From: Litsea cubeba
Lineage: Eukaryota > Streptophyta > Magnoliopsida > Laurales > Lauraceae
Assembly (NCBI GenBank): GCA_012931725.1
Contig: CM022944.1
Location: 59,402,438-59,466,437 of the forward strand
Length of the DNA stretch: 64,000 nucleotides
Reading direction: 5' to 3'
The notes beneath the pieces are model-generated. The model made no database searches, had not been told where the DNA came from, and worked only from the letters and a program-made list of their open reading frames with translations. Of the stretch, positions 10,903 through 22,606 are shown piece after piece (the first letter of the stretch is position 1; each line of letters begins with the position of its first letter). The translations under genes were made by a program, and so were the position numbers.

Positions 10903-11633
10903 TTGCAAGTACCCTAGGTACGGCCTTCGACTGGTACTCCACTTTGTCGGAGAACTCCATCCAAAACTGGGCCATGCCAGAGACACGCTTCCTAACTCAC
11001 TTCAAAGGTGAGGATCATCCCGCTACTATGGCTCAGCTGTGTAGCCTAAAACAGGGGGAGAATGAGTCAACGTATGACTTCATTCACAAGTGGAAAGCAA
11101 TGGCATACAAATGCTCTGATGTATTGCCATAAGCGTCGCTAGTTGACATCTGCCGAAACAACATGAAAGCTAGAATCCGCTCGATGATCATTGGCAACAA
11201 ATCAAAGAACCTGGGAGAACTCCTAGAAGCTTCCATGGAAGCTGAAACGGTGATTAAAGACCTCAACAGTCAGAAATCATCAAGAAAAGAGCCAACCGCC
11301 ATTGTACCTCAGAAATAAAGAAAAAAGAAAGGTCCTCAATGTGCAGACCAAGTCAGCTCCTCAGCCATCAAAGAAAGCTGATAACAAAGCTATTGGTAAG
11401 AGACCCGAACTCTCTGATGCCTTCAAAGAGCGAGTAGAAAAGAAATACCCGTTCGATGAAGATGTTGATGAAATCTTGGGGCTCTCGTGGCAAACGACAA
11501 GCTCACTTTGCATGAACCCAAAAGACCTGGTGATGTTGGCAAAACCAACGATCCTCGGTACTGTCCATACCACCAGATGATCTCGCATCTTCTCAATCAA
11601 TGCTTCGTTGTGAGGGAGAAAATAAACGAGATA
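10903..11633 (+). pseudogene. gag: Tat-like Gag core fragment, copy A
   Basis: Same region as the start of 27229-28330. The capsid-like core (retrotransposon gag family; Ala-Phe-Asp-Trp-Tyr near its start) begins within a few codons of the reverse LTR end. There is an in-frame stop after the core near 11131. Compared with copy B, copy A has lost a Glu codon near 10915 and has further small indels near 11312-11330 and 11477. At 11633 the homology to Gag ends abruptly and a Tat LTR fragment begins. The open frame that reaches this fragment actually starts at 10842, in antisense LTR sequence. Confidence 0.85.
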
Positions 11634-11937
11634 CGGCTATAAACGCCAAAATCGGCTATAAATGCCAAAAAAATCGCCTTTCCAGGCAAATCAAGAAAAT
11701 GTCTCTTTCTAAATATATGTGCATGGAAAACGTGAAAGAAGTTGATTTCCTTTTTACTTGGCGAAGGTTTGATCTCCGGATCACCACTTGCCAATTCCAG
11801 AGTAAAAATAGAAAATCTGCACACCCACAAAAAAAGAAATTTGATGCACGCCCTGCCCCCCGGTTACGAAAGGGTCGACCCGACGGACTCCCAAGTCCGC
11901 CGACCTCGGTAGATAACAGCAGGAGCGCGGTCCATCA
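11634..11937 (+). mobile_element. Tat LTR 3'-end fragment, forward
   Basis: 304 bases matching the last part of the forward Tat LTR (compare 41848-42152), starting CGGCTATAAACGCC and ending exactly at the LTR terminus GGTCCATCA. It is joined on the left to Gag (11633) with no more than a base or two of homology. On the right it joins a reverse copia gag. The left edge is the junction of the tandem duplication. Confidence 0.85.
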
Positions 11938-12682
11938 CTTTCCCATCTGTAACCCTTGTCCTTATATTATACCAAGCATTGTTCTTTTTCTGCCCTTTTC
12001 CCTTATTCGCTTCTTCTTGGACTTCTTCCCTTTCGGGTTCAGTTTAGAGGAAGAGTGGAAAAATGAGCTTGGGCTTTTGGGCTTCATGATTGCCTCTGCC
12101 GCCTGGAGTTCTTTCATTAACTCAGGTAGAGTCATGTCCATTCTTGCTCATATTGAAATTGAGCTTGAACTGATTGAAAGATTCCGGCAGAGTTTCAAGA
12201 ATCATGTCAGTCTGACTCCCTGCATCAATCTCAGCCCCTAGAATCTCAGCTTCATTGAAACAATCTATCAGCTTGAGCATATGCTCTCTGACAGGTGTTC
12301 CCTCAGCCATCCTAGCATTCTTGATAGTCCTCATAGCAGCTTGCCTAGCTGGCCTGCTCTTGTCTGCAAACATCTCAGACAAGGACATCATGATTTCATT
12401 GGCTGTGTCCATTTGCTCGTGCTGTGTTTGCAACACGTTGGACATGGAAGCGAGCATGTAGCATTTAGCCATGCTATTCGCTTTCTTCCATTTCCTCTCA
12501 GCCTCTCGCTGGTCATCAGTAGAATTAGCATCAATTTCGGGACAGTTTTCCAGTAAGACATACTTGTACTCCTCGGCTGTGAGTATTATGTCAAGATTTC
12601 TTTTTCAGTCTACGTAGTTAGGGCCAGTCAGTTTGTTCTCACGAAGAATGCACATCAACGGACTAAAAGAATCTCTACCCAT
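11938..12682 (-). pseudogene. gag: Copia Gag, N-terminal and core, truncated
   Basis: On the minus strand an ATG at 12682 opens a Gag typical of copia elements, with the N-terminal signature Asn-Lys-Leu-Thr-Gly-Pro-Asn-Tyr. A TGA stands where this family normally has Trp, shortly after. The core (UBN2-type gag domain) then reads open from about 12472 to 12122. A frameshift near 12130 follows. The Lys-rich linker towards the zinc knuckle continues until the sequence is cut at 11938 by the Tat LTR end. The zinc knuckle itself is missing. The homologous, 5'-truncated region is 33403-33930 on the plus strand. Confidence 0.85.
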
Positions 12683-14346
12683 CTTTTTCTGGATATAAAA
12701 CGGTTTATAATTAGACATGCAGTATATATGTAATATGCATATGGTGCTTGTTATAAAAGGAAAAACAAAGCACGAAACTTTTTACATTATTCAACCCCAA
12801 TTATAATGTATCAGTGTTTCAACCTCCTCATAGACCCTCCATCGAAGGGATGGCCGAGCCTACAGTCACGTTGAATTAAGGCAGACTTATTTGGATTATC
12901 ACTATCTGGATACACATCCGGTGGTAGTCCAATCACTGATTGGTTTGGCCTCATATGACAAATAACCCTTAACTCCTAAGGAGAGGTCATCACCGTCTTA
13001 TGTCAAGTGTATAACATCTCTTATGAAATTCCCAGAATGTCTATGATTAAGTCTTCCGAAGGGAAGAGACCTTTATCCTTCCTAGAAGTGAACTTTAGTA
13101 AAGAGCTCCACCGAAGGGATGGGCGCTCCCACCAACACTTCATTGACATTCTATAGAAGTGATCTTTAGTAAAGAACTCCACCGAAGGGATGGCCGCTCC
13201 TACTAACACCTCATTACGAATATTCACATTAGTTCACCCATTAACCCATCAAAGCTGGTCTTTAGTTAAAGAACTCCACGAAGGGATGGCCGTTCCTACT
13301 AACACTTTAATGAGATAACATGAACCGAAAATGGAAGGCCGTGGGGTCTTTCCTAAAACCCCTCTCCCACTTGATTATTTATCGCTAGGGTTTATACTTT
13401 TTGACGTTTACATTGTTTTACTCAAAAGCTCTTTTTAAATCTAGCAAACTTGGTTAATTAAATTTATGACTTAAGTCATCTTAAAATTAAATAACCTTTG
13501 CTTTAAAACATTTGAGCAAATCCCTTCAAAGAGTCAAAAACCTATCTTTGGTTATGAAAACCCATAGGTAGCATCTAATTAGATTTTTGTTTAGCCTTCT
13601 TTGGAAACCAAGGGTACCAAGATAAACTAAACCCTATCCAATTTTAAACCTTAGACAAATAGAAGGTGCTGGTCTAAGTTCCGTTTAAAACAATTTGCCA
13701 AACTAAAAACAATCTAATACAATAAAGATGCCAATTTTAGAGCCTAATGGTGGCCATGTTTCTAGGTGACAATTATAGCAATTATATAAAGCATTCATCC
13801 ATGCATTCCATATATAAAAGCAAATAAAAGTATGCAATCCTTGATGGCTCCTTGCTCTTAGGATTTCAAATCCTAATCGAATTAGGACTCCTCATGCATC
13901 TAGAAGTCTTGACTCCTTGATCTCCAAGGACTCCAATTTCTTGCAACCTTCTTGTCTTGAAACAAAACCAAAATTACATTGGAGATTCCTATGCTTTTCA
14001 AGAAAGCTTACATCAAGACTAGTTGGAATAAAATTAAGGAAACTTTACAACTTCCTATGATCGCTAACCGCGCAATCGTACACTTTCCAACTAATTAAAA
14101 AACATCCAAATCCACATAACAATCATGCGAACCATCAAGGATGCAATACATGGCTGTAAACAAAGAGGTTAGTGCATGCAAACTCACTATGTGCATCATT
14201 AAACAAATCTGGAAAATAAATTCCAGCAATGTTAATGAAACTTGCACACAACATGCAACACAACATAACTTTAATAGGGTGCCACCATACCCATAATCAT
14301 CTAGGATTAATTATACACAACATGGGATCATGATTTCACATGGAGT
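12683..14346 (-). other. Copia leader with short repeats
   Basis: Non-coding region between PBS and gag. It contains about four degenerate copies of a motif built around CCACCGAAGGGATGGCCG with CCTACTAACAC (about 12836-13310), spaced roughly 70-110 bases. The remainder has no recognisable feature. Confidence 0.6.
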
Positions 14347-14359
14347 GACTCTGATACCA
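14347..14359 (-). other. Copia primer binding site (initiator Met tRNA)
   Basis: TGGTATCAGAGTC on the minus strand, one base after the LTR end at 14361. Confidence 0.9.
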
Positions 14360-14360
14360 C

Positions 14361-16356
14361 TGAAGGAAACTGCGATTCAGATCTGAAACTTCTCATAAAG
14401 AGACTACTATGGCTGATGCAAAGCATAACAGACTTTTTTAAAAATCTGATTTCTGCACTATGCAGCGGAAATCAGCCATAAAGAATCACATAGAAAACTC
14501 CATTAAATCATGACCAACATGTGTCTAATTAATAGAGATGATAGAAGACTATTACCTCGAAGATTTGTAGACTTCAAATCTCTGAAAAAATAGATCCAAG
14601 GGCCGGAACTCAGACTTGCAATTTGCAAACAAGTTGCTGGAATTTTCTTGCACTAGTATTGCCTTTGATCTTCTCCTCTATCTCACTTCCAAATCTGATT
14701 GGCTAAGATGGTGGGATCTTAATCTAGGAAACAAGAACTATTTCTCCAAGGGAAAATCTTAGACCTTAAGCTTTCTTCTCTCAAGAAGAGAACCTTCAAA
14801 GGGCTGGGCGTGTGACTCTCTTAGTGTGCTACAAAGTGTTGTGGACGTCCAAGGGGTGCTTGTATTCTTTTATAGAAACTTCTTGGAAACCTTTCCCATA
14901 AAGTTATCTCTTCTTATTCTAATTGATGTCCAAAAAGGAAAGACTTATTTCCTTTAGGAAACACTCTAATTAGAAAAGGAAACCAAAAGGAACTTTCCAT
15001 ACAATTAGTAATCCTAGTTGTAGAACACTTACTAATTTTAAGTTCCTAATCCAAAAAGGAAACTAACTCATAGGAATACTAATCCAAAGAGGAGTCCAAC
15101 TTTCCAAGTAGAGAGTCCTACTCAAAGTTGGAGACCTTACCCATGGAAATCCTATTATGGACGTCCCACATATCAATGCACACCATGGCCCACATATAAT
15201 TTATCTAGAGTTAAATTCATGTATGCCATCAAAGACCTATTTGAATTTAAACTCAAAATTATTTTTCCACTAAAATAATTCATCCTTATGTTATCTAAAC
15301 ATCTTAGGAAACCATGCCAATCTTGGTAAGTGACTAGAGAAGGGACCAAAAGACATATTGTCATTGGCTCCCAAAATGACCAAAATGTCCATGCTAAACC
15401 CATAGCAACATTAAGACCATTTTAACCTTAACTCATTCCACTAGAGAGTTATGGTTGAACTCCAAGGACAAATATATAATATAATAAGCTCGTCATAAAA
15501 TGACGGTTGTCTTCGACCTACTAAGTGTAATAACCTGAATGCCCCTCTATGTAACATCCATAATCGAGTCAGGTTATCACATGTACTATCAACCTTCCCG
15601 ATTACATCTAAACCTTAGAACTTCATATCCTTAAACATAATCATCATTCGAATATCATTCTCTTGATCCAGGTTCAATATCCATATGGAACATCCATATA
15701 CTAAGATCTTAGATTTTGATGATTAATCGGATAATTCTAAGGGACGATTATTCCATCATCAGATGGCATAGATTCTATATTGCATCTGCACGTCCCAACT
15801 GATCAAGTCCGAGTACCCAAAACACAGAGCTGTTGACCATGAAAAGAATCTCACCCATAGTGAATCAAAGCACAAGAACTTGACTTCGTCGGTTCATCCA
15901 CAAATGCTCAAGATTAAGAGCACCGGTTACTTAGTAGCATGAGGTGACTTGATCTCTTTTCTGTGATAGTACTATTTTAGAGATCACACCTACAATGGTC
16001 CTATTCAATGCATGACACATGCACTAATGAGATAGATCCGGGAAAGCCCTCCCGTGACTTAGGTATGTCACCCTATATAGGAGAGTATCTCATTATAACT
16101 TATACCAAGATGAAGTGCCCAGCTCCATCTTTCAGTTATGAACAATATGATGTTTCCAGTTGTCCATGAATTAGACCTATCTGTGTGTAGACACTACACA
16201 CCTAATTCATTTACTAGAAACAATGGGCCTTACACAACCATACATATATACATGTTTAAGCATAAAAGAGTCTTTCCATTAAATAACCAGTAAATATCCA
16301 GTAACAAAAGATGAGAATGCAGCTAGTGGGCTTTAGGGCATACACCAATCCCAACA
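14361..16356 (-). mobile_element. Copia 5' LTR, reverse, complete
   Basis: 1,996 bases with ends TGTTGGGATT...TTCCTTCA on the minus strand. A TATA box (minus CTATAAAAGA) lies at 14867-14876, with the palindromic GGACGTCC at 14852-14859 close downstream. It matches the forward 3' LTR at 37121-39128 throughout, with many substitutions and indels. Confidence 0.9.
14867..14876 (-). promoter_or_regulatory. TATA box of reverse copia LTR
   Basis: Minus-strand CTATAAAAGA at the position equivalent to CTATAAAAGG in the forward LTR (38634-38643). Confidence 0.6.
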
Positions 16357-17601
16357 GAGGTTTCGGTTGACCGACACCAACCTGTGGGTCGACCGACAGG
16401 TAGCCGTTGGACCACTTTTTCTATAAAAAGAAACTCATTCCTTAGCCATTTGTGATGATCTTTGAAGCCCTTCTTGAGGTATTTTGAGGCAAAAGAAAGG
16501 GGATCAAGCTAAGGAAGGCTAATGGTCATTAAGGAAAGCTAAAGCTTTGATTAATGAAGTTAAACCACCAAGTAAGCTTTGCCTTTTATTAATCATTGTT
16601 TTATGCTTTGTTAAACTATTGGTAAATGATTTTAGCATATAAACTATGATGTGTTGAATCCTTTACTTCCTTAATCTTTGATTTAAGTCATAGGATTCTT
16701 CACCTTGATTTCAAAACAAGTTTGTTTTATAAACTTTGTTAATCATGCATTGCCAAAATCTTTGATTTCTTTTATGTCATGATTCATTAACTTGTTTTGA
16801 ATCTTTCCTTGTTGTTTTCATTCATTTAAACCTTTGCTGAATTAGTTTGATTTTGAAAACAACATTGCACATGCATCACATGTTTAGACTAAATTAATTT
16901 CATACAACTTGTGAACCCTTGTTTTTCATATCTTCTACAAGTTTGTATTTGGTACATGTGATTTGCATATTACTTCAATCATATCTTTTTATGTGCATTA
17001 AACTTTTAAATGCTTTTACCATATATTGATTGAGCTTTCATTTTCAACTTGATTGAAGTATTCACACACACACTTCATGAGCATTCATCTTCGCATTACT
17101 TAGAGTGTTGTGTGAGTTAGCTTTTCATTTTCATATTCACCTATTTAGAGGCAATTTTATTTGAGCTTAATTGTAATCTCTTAGATGGTTTTGTGAAAAC
17201 ACTTTCTTTAGAGAAATCATTTGATTGTAAGGTTATTGCTTAGCCATATAAAAACATTGTGTATAGGTTGTTGTTTGGCCTAGAAAAACAACATTGTAAG
17301 GTTATTGCTTATCCTTAGAAAGCATATTGTAGAGGTTATTGCTTAGCCTTTTGAAAAGCATAATAGTGGAAATCCGGTGGGGTGTTGGATACACAAGCCG
17401 GTAGTGGATGTAGGCATTGAGGCCGAACCACTATAAATCTTTGTGTAGTGCTCATTGTTTTGTTTAAGCTTCCGCATTTTGTATGTTAATCATCACATGT
17501 GACTAGTTTATTATAAAGAAATTAAAATTGGTCATAATTAGTCATTAAGTGTAGATCACCCTATTCACCCCTCTCTAGGGTTAGGATCCCTTGGACTTTC
17601 A
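16357..17601 (+). mobile_element. 5' LTR of SIRE-like element, 5'-truncated, copy B
   Basis: Ends CTTTCA before the PBS. It carries the CGGTnnACCG cluster at 16363-16414 and a TATA box at 16421-16430. Confidence 0.75.
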
Positions 17602-17603
17602 AT

Positions 17604-17616
17604 TGGTATCAGAGCA
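17604..17616 (+). other. Primer binding site (initiator Met tRNA type), copy B
   Basis: TGGTATCAGAGCA two bases after the LTR end. Confidence 0.9.
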
Positions 17617-17754
17617 AGGTTGCTCTATATTTAGGATCAAGTGTTTGGAACTCTTGATTAGGTGTAAAAACCTTGAGTTAGAACCCTAATAGTGTTTTTC
17701 TATGAAAATCATTAGAATGGATTCCACTATGCTAGACTTTGTAGATTCTTCTAG

Positions 17755-19145
17755 ATCCTTCTTCTTCCATCTGTTGGAGATTCAAACATTGAATTTAAAG
17801 TATCTCAACTTGAATCTAAGCTTAAATTAAAAGAAGAAGAAATTAATGAAAATGAAGATGACATTCAACAAGCCTATGATGAATTATGTACATTTGCCTT
17901 AGAGCTTGTTAAAAAGAATAAAAGATTAGAAGAAAAATCTAAAAGTCTAAATGAACAATTATTTTCTTCAAAAGATGAACTTAGAGAGAAAGAAGAATTA
18001 ATAAATTGTGTAGACTCTAAGTTTATGATCTCTTTGCATAATCTACAAAATGCTCAAGATAAATTAATTGAACTAAAGTTAGGTTGTGATAATCTTAAAA
18101 AGGAAAATTTGAAACTAAGAGATCAATTAAAAAGGCAAGATGAAAACATTAACAATTTAGAATCCAAGTTAACCATTTCTATGGAAAATTTATCTAATGC
18201 ACAAATTAAGATAAAAACTCTAGAACTTGGATCTAATGTTATCGATGAAGTTAAATTTGAATTAAAACTTGCCCATGAAGAGCTAAACAAATTTAAGGGA
18301 ATTGAACATAAACTAACAAAAGTTAAAAATGAAAATTCAACCCTTAAAAACCAAGTCACTCAACTTGAAAGTTATAAACTAAAATATGAGTGCAAATTTA
18401 CCCATAGTGAAGAAAAATTTGAAAAATTATTTAAATTGGGTAAATCTAAAAGAGATAGGACGGGTCTTGGTTTTGATAGGAATATTTCACATGACCCTAA
18501 ATTCACCAACACATTTGTGAAAGGTGAGTCCTCATTCTCTAGCACTCACACTTCCTTGCCCATGTCAAAATGTAATTATTGTGGCATTGAAGGACATTTT
18601 AGGTTTGAGTGCAAATAAGCAATGCGTCTAAACCCATCTTTGAACTAAAGAAAGTAAAATCAAATTCTATGATGGTTAAGACACTAAAAACCAAGGAAGA
18701 CTCCAAGAAGACTAAACAAGTAAAACCTATTAAAAAGGAGTCTCCTAAAATAGATTCTAAAAAGGTTAAACAAGTTAAACCAACTCTAAAAGAATCTATT
18801 AATAAAAAGCTTCTCAATCTTCCTCCCATAACTCAACAAATGAAAGAATTTTTGAAGAAAGTTGCAAAGTTAAATCTCAAATTCAAAAGTCAAATAAATG
18901 GAGGAAATAAGAAGAAAAGAAAAGGAAATCAATCCCCTAAGAAACAAAGTCACCAACCTCAAAAGACTAATCACCAACCCAAGCCAAATTTAGTTAAATC
19001 TAAACATCATGGTGATAAGTCTAAATTGAAAATTTATCAAGTCAAATCTCCTATAGTTGGTGAGACTTTTAAGATGGACCTCAAAGACCAAACCTCTCAA
19101 GACCTTAGGTGGATTCCTAAAATTATATTCTTAGACAAACCTTAA
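17755..19145 (+). pseudogene. gag: SIRE-like Gag C-terminal region, copy B
   Basis: An open frame runs from 17755 (just after a TAG) to 18618, 288 codons counting the stop; the first in-frame ATG is at 18025. The first ~220 residues are Glu/Lys/Asn/Leu-rich and look like a long coiled coil. They are followed by a Gly-Lys-Ser-Lys-Arg-Asp-Arg stretch and a zinc knuckle C-x2-C-x4-H-x4-C (18571-18612), then a stop. A second, overlapping frame (18609-19145) is extremely Lys-rich and ends with an Arg-Trp-Ile-Pro-Lys motif, as seen at the Gag-Pol boundary of SIRE-type elements. The capsid-like N-terminal core normally expected before the coiled coil is missing. A family-wide frameshift or programmed shift between the two frames is possible, but a simple break is likelier. 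Confidence 0.75.
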
Positions 19146-21050
19146 AGCCTTGGACCTCTTTGACCAACCTATCCTTAATAGTTAAATCATTTTGTTGGTT
19201 ATGTTGCATTTGCATTTTATGTTCTTTTAAAAGTTACATTTCTTAAAATGCATTGTTTCTTTATAATTAATTGATTTTGTCTTCATGAAATTCTCTAGTT
19301 ACATATCATGGTTTTCAAAATCATTTGATTATAATTTCATCTTTATAGATTTGCTCTCATTTAGATATATCTCTTGCATTTCTATACATGTTCAATTGAT
19401 TGTGATTTCAAAAGCTTTTATAGCTAGATTTTTCATAATCGATTGATGTTTTCAAAATCATTTGTTTGGATGTCATAGTTACATTTATTTGATAATCAAA
19501 TGATTTGAATCAAATTGAATTTTCCATGGTTTTATAAGTTATACCTTCTCATGGAAAATTACTTGGAAAAGATCAACTTGTATGTTTTCCAATTAAGTTA
19601 TATATTTTAAAATGCAAGTTGAAAAAGTGTTATCTTCAAAATCATCCTCTTTATGCTCATTGTTGGATTTTGTTTATTGAAATGATTTGAAGATTGTATG
19701 AATTGAAAATGTTTTTCAAGCTTTGTTAGTTATATTCATTGAAACATTTTCTTTTGAGTATATTTCCTTGTGCTAATGAATATATATGTCTTAGAAGGAA
19801 ATACTTGTTATATGCTATTTGCAACTTTGCTCATTTAGTTTCATTCTTAATGTGCAAAGATCGTATAGTTTCTTGTATGGTTGCATTATTAGTTACATTT
19901 GTAGAAACCATACTAGAACTCTAAAATCCATCCCTTATACTTACTAGTCAATTTTTTTTATGGATGGTTACGATGTTGATTCATGTGTATTTTTTTTTAT
20001 TGGTATCTTCTTAATACATGTTTCAACTTCATAGTAGTGTGCTTGATCAAATGAACCTCCTTGAGATCCATTCCTTGTATTTCTTAGTTATATCTATTGT
20101 TTGATGGATGTCTTAGTTGTTGAATTCATATGGCCTTGACACTTTGAAAATTGCATGTTTTACTAAGTTATATCTTTTTATGCAATTTTTCTTGTTCATC
20201 ACTATGCTCATTAGTCATATCATTAAAAGAGATAAATAATCATTTTATGATGCTTGTTGGGATTTTGTGTTTGTCACATACTTGCTCTTAATCATGTTTC
20301 ATTTTCAATTGGTAATCAATTGATATCATTTTCAATTAGTATCAATATCCAATTGGTATCATATCTTGAGTTTGTGATAGACCTTGTGTACATTGGATAA
20401 ATCTTGATAGTCATATGTCTTTCGTTCCATGTCACATTCCATTAGCATCATCATCTTCATGATTGCCACCTCTCATACAAGTAAATCTCTTAACCACCAT
20501 GTTTATGTTTTCATAATTTTGGTTGGTTAATGGTGAGGTTTGGCTTCATGATTGAGCTTCATTTCATTCATCTTGTGCATGATAGTTATATCCAATGATT
20601 GTATAAAATGGATTCAAAACTTTACATAGCTTATGATTTTCATAGTTAAATTGTTTGATGCTATGTTTGAGTAAACCCCATCTCATCATGGATAGCTCTA
20701 ATTTGGATGAAACCTACTAGGTGTATTCCTTAACTCCATTTTAAAGTGATTGAGTTAATAGTTTTATCCTTGAATCTCAATTGATATTTTTATTTATTTC
20801 AATTGATATCCATGATAGTTTATCTCCTTTTGACCTTGCTCTTTAATTATCCTATAGCTTATCCGTCAATTGGCATCTTTATATTGGTAATTTGATCAAT
20901 TTGTACTTTAATAGTCAATTATCATTATCAATTGGTATCTAATTCTTCTCTTGAAGTTAACCCTCAATTGGTTAAAACCCTCAATTGGTTAAACCATCTT
21001 CTTCTTGCACCTATTAGTTAAATCCTTGTCAAAAGTTTGACAAAAGAAGA
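19146..21050 (+). other. AT-rich non-coding stretch in SIRE-like element, copy B
   Basis: Counterpart of 2851-4740: recurrent (T/A)AGTTA(T/C)AT motifs, no pol motifs, no credible gene. Confidence 0.5.
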
Positions 21051-21645
21051 GTATGGATTGAGGGGGAGTAAACCTTCTAAGGAAGCATTAGAGTTGATCA
21101 AATTCACCCTTATATTGGCTCTTTACCCTTATAGCCTATCTACCCATGCATGATGCCCTGTTATATATTTCATTTTCAATTTCTTTTGTTAACAGGTGCT
21201 ACTAAAGGTATTTTCCTTGTTTCATGTGTGTAGGTACCTCTCTTCAATTGATACCTTTGCAATTTAATGGCAAAGGGGGAGAAAGTTCTCAAGTTTAATG
21301 GCAAAGGGGGAGAAAGAGTATTCAAGCTACCCAAAGGTTGAGAATGCATTGGAGAGAATGCATGGTCATAGGGGGAGAAGATGATAGAAGAAAGAGCTTG
21401 GGAGCTAAAGAAGATGCTTGGTCTAAAGAAAGGAAGATGAAGAGAAAGCTTGAGATTGATCAAGCTCCAAGCATCAAGGAGAATGAAGAAAAAGAGCTAT
21501 AGCCCAAGCTAAATGAAGAAGCATCCAAAGAGATTTCAAGGATTGTCCAGCCAAGGAGGAGCTGAAGACTATGTGTGAAAATTCAGTGTTGAGCAAGGTT
21601 TGCCAACATATTGAAGGTTTGCCATCAAATTGCAAAGGGGGAGAT
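21051..21645 (+). other. Cluster of polypurine tracts before 3' LTR, copy B
   Basis: Five GGGGGAG-type tracts as in copy A; the last is immediately before the 3' LTR start at 21646. Confidence 0.6.
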
Positions 21646-21795
21646 TGTTAGGGATTTTGTGTATTGCAATTTGATGGATGCATTATCATCTTAGCATCAC
21701 ATGAATTTTCATACATGCATTGAGTTAAAAATCTTGAAATCTGGATTTATACATGCATTGTTTTAAATATTGCGAATCTTATAGTTTGTGCATCT
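21646..21795 (+). mobile_element. Start of 3' LTR of SIRE-like element, truncated, copy B
   Basis: Begins TGTTAGGGATTTTGTG; cut by the reverse Tat fragment around 21795. Confidence 0.65.
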
Positions 21796-22606
21796 TATAG
21801 GCTGGGTCCTTTGCTTCTCTAGTCTCTTTTGTCGATACAACGCGCGGCGGCATATACGACGAGCAATTTGAGCTTCGGTAAGCTCTGGCTGGGCTTTGAC
21901 AATGAAGGATGTGCTCCCTTGAGCGCAGCAGCTGAGCCTGTCTTCTTTGTAGCTGGGCAAAGACAGGATGCGAACCCGGTCCTTCGCCTGTGGCAGCGAA
22001 GCTTTGAGTTTTTCGTGTTCGGCCCCTGTAGATTTGAAGGGTCGAACCAAAGGATTGTAGGCCTTAGCAGGTGCTTGCAGAGGCCTTGTGACGCATGATT
22101 TGATTTTGGTCTTGTAAGAACAAGCCGGCTCATGCTGGGTTGACTTGGGAGTCAGGTTGGAGATGGATCTCTCCCCTTTCATGTAGGCAAGAGGGTAGAA
22201 CTGGTTCTCCTTGAGTGGGGCCAAGTATGCTGGCTTGGTGGATGTTTGGGACCTTCTTTATTTTAGTGAAGGTCTTGGGGACCAAGTCTTAGGATAGACC
22301 TGGTCGTTTGCGGGTCGAGGCTTCGGGCCTTTTGGTGCTCGCCTTTGGTGTCACGGTAGTGACACGTTGAGAGGTGAGCTTCTGCTTCTTGGAAGGAGCA
22401 GTTTGTTCTTCGGGAAGTGGGAATGGTCCCAGTGTCCTAAAGACGATAGTCCGGGGAGTCGAGGTCGACCCGGAGTTCAGAGAGTTGCCGAGGGAGTTGA
22501 TGCTTCGGCAGCTGATGGGGCGCTTGTAGGTGCGCGTGGCTTGCTTCTGTTGAAGCATGAGCTGGTGCTTGTTCTCATCAAAAGTAATGGTTAGCGAAGC
22601 TGCCAT
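21796..22606 (-). pseudogene. gag: Tat-like Gag N-terminal region, copy B (frameshifted)
   Basis: Minus-strand ATG at 22606, stop at 22289, then a second frame from 22224 to about 21796. The sequence and the break match copy A, so the frameshift predates the duplication. Lys/Arg/Ser/Pro-rich, with no recognised domain; it is called Gag N-terminus from its position after the LTR, PBS and leader. Confidence 0.6.

Larger units (their letters stand above)
1..11633. repeat. Tandem duplication, copy A (incomplete at window edge)
   Basis: This stretch matches 16287-27962 in the same orientation from end to end. The offset grows from 16286 at the left edge to 16329 at the right, so copy A is about 43 bases shorter. 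Most differences I noticed are one- to three-base deletions in copy A, with a few substitutions and poly-T length changes around 7100-8600. The match stops at 11633: copy A continues into a Tat LTR end, copy B into the rest of Tat gag. The left edge is the window edge, so the true start is not visible. Confidence 0.95.
11938..16356 (-). mobile_element. Copia element, reverse, 5' half (LTR, leader, gag)
   Basis: Read on the minus strand: complete 5' LTR (16356 to 14361), initiator-Met PBS, a leader of about 1.7 kb, then gag down to 11938, where it meets the end of a Tat LTR. No pol is present. It belongs to the same family as the forward copia at 33403-39128. The two overlap over about 530 bases of gag but differ at roughly one residue in twelve there, so they are separate insertions and not halves of one inverted element. 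Confidence 0.85.
16357..21795 (+). mobile_element. SIRE-like copia remnant lacking pol, copy B
   Basis: Same structure as 71-5485 with better-preserved frames: partial 5' LTR 16357-17601, PBS 17604-17616, gag 17755-19145, AT-rich filler 19146-21050, purine-tract cluster 21051-21645 and 3' LTR start 21646-21795. Pol is absent and both LTRs are truncated. Confidence 0.75.
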
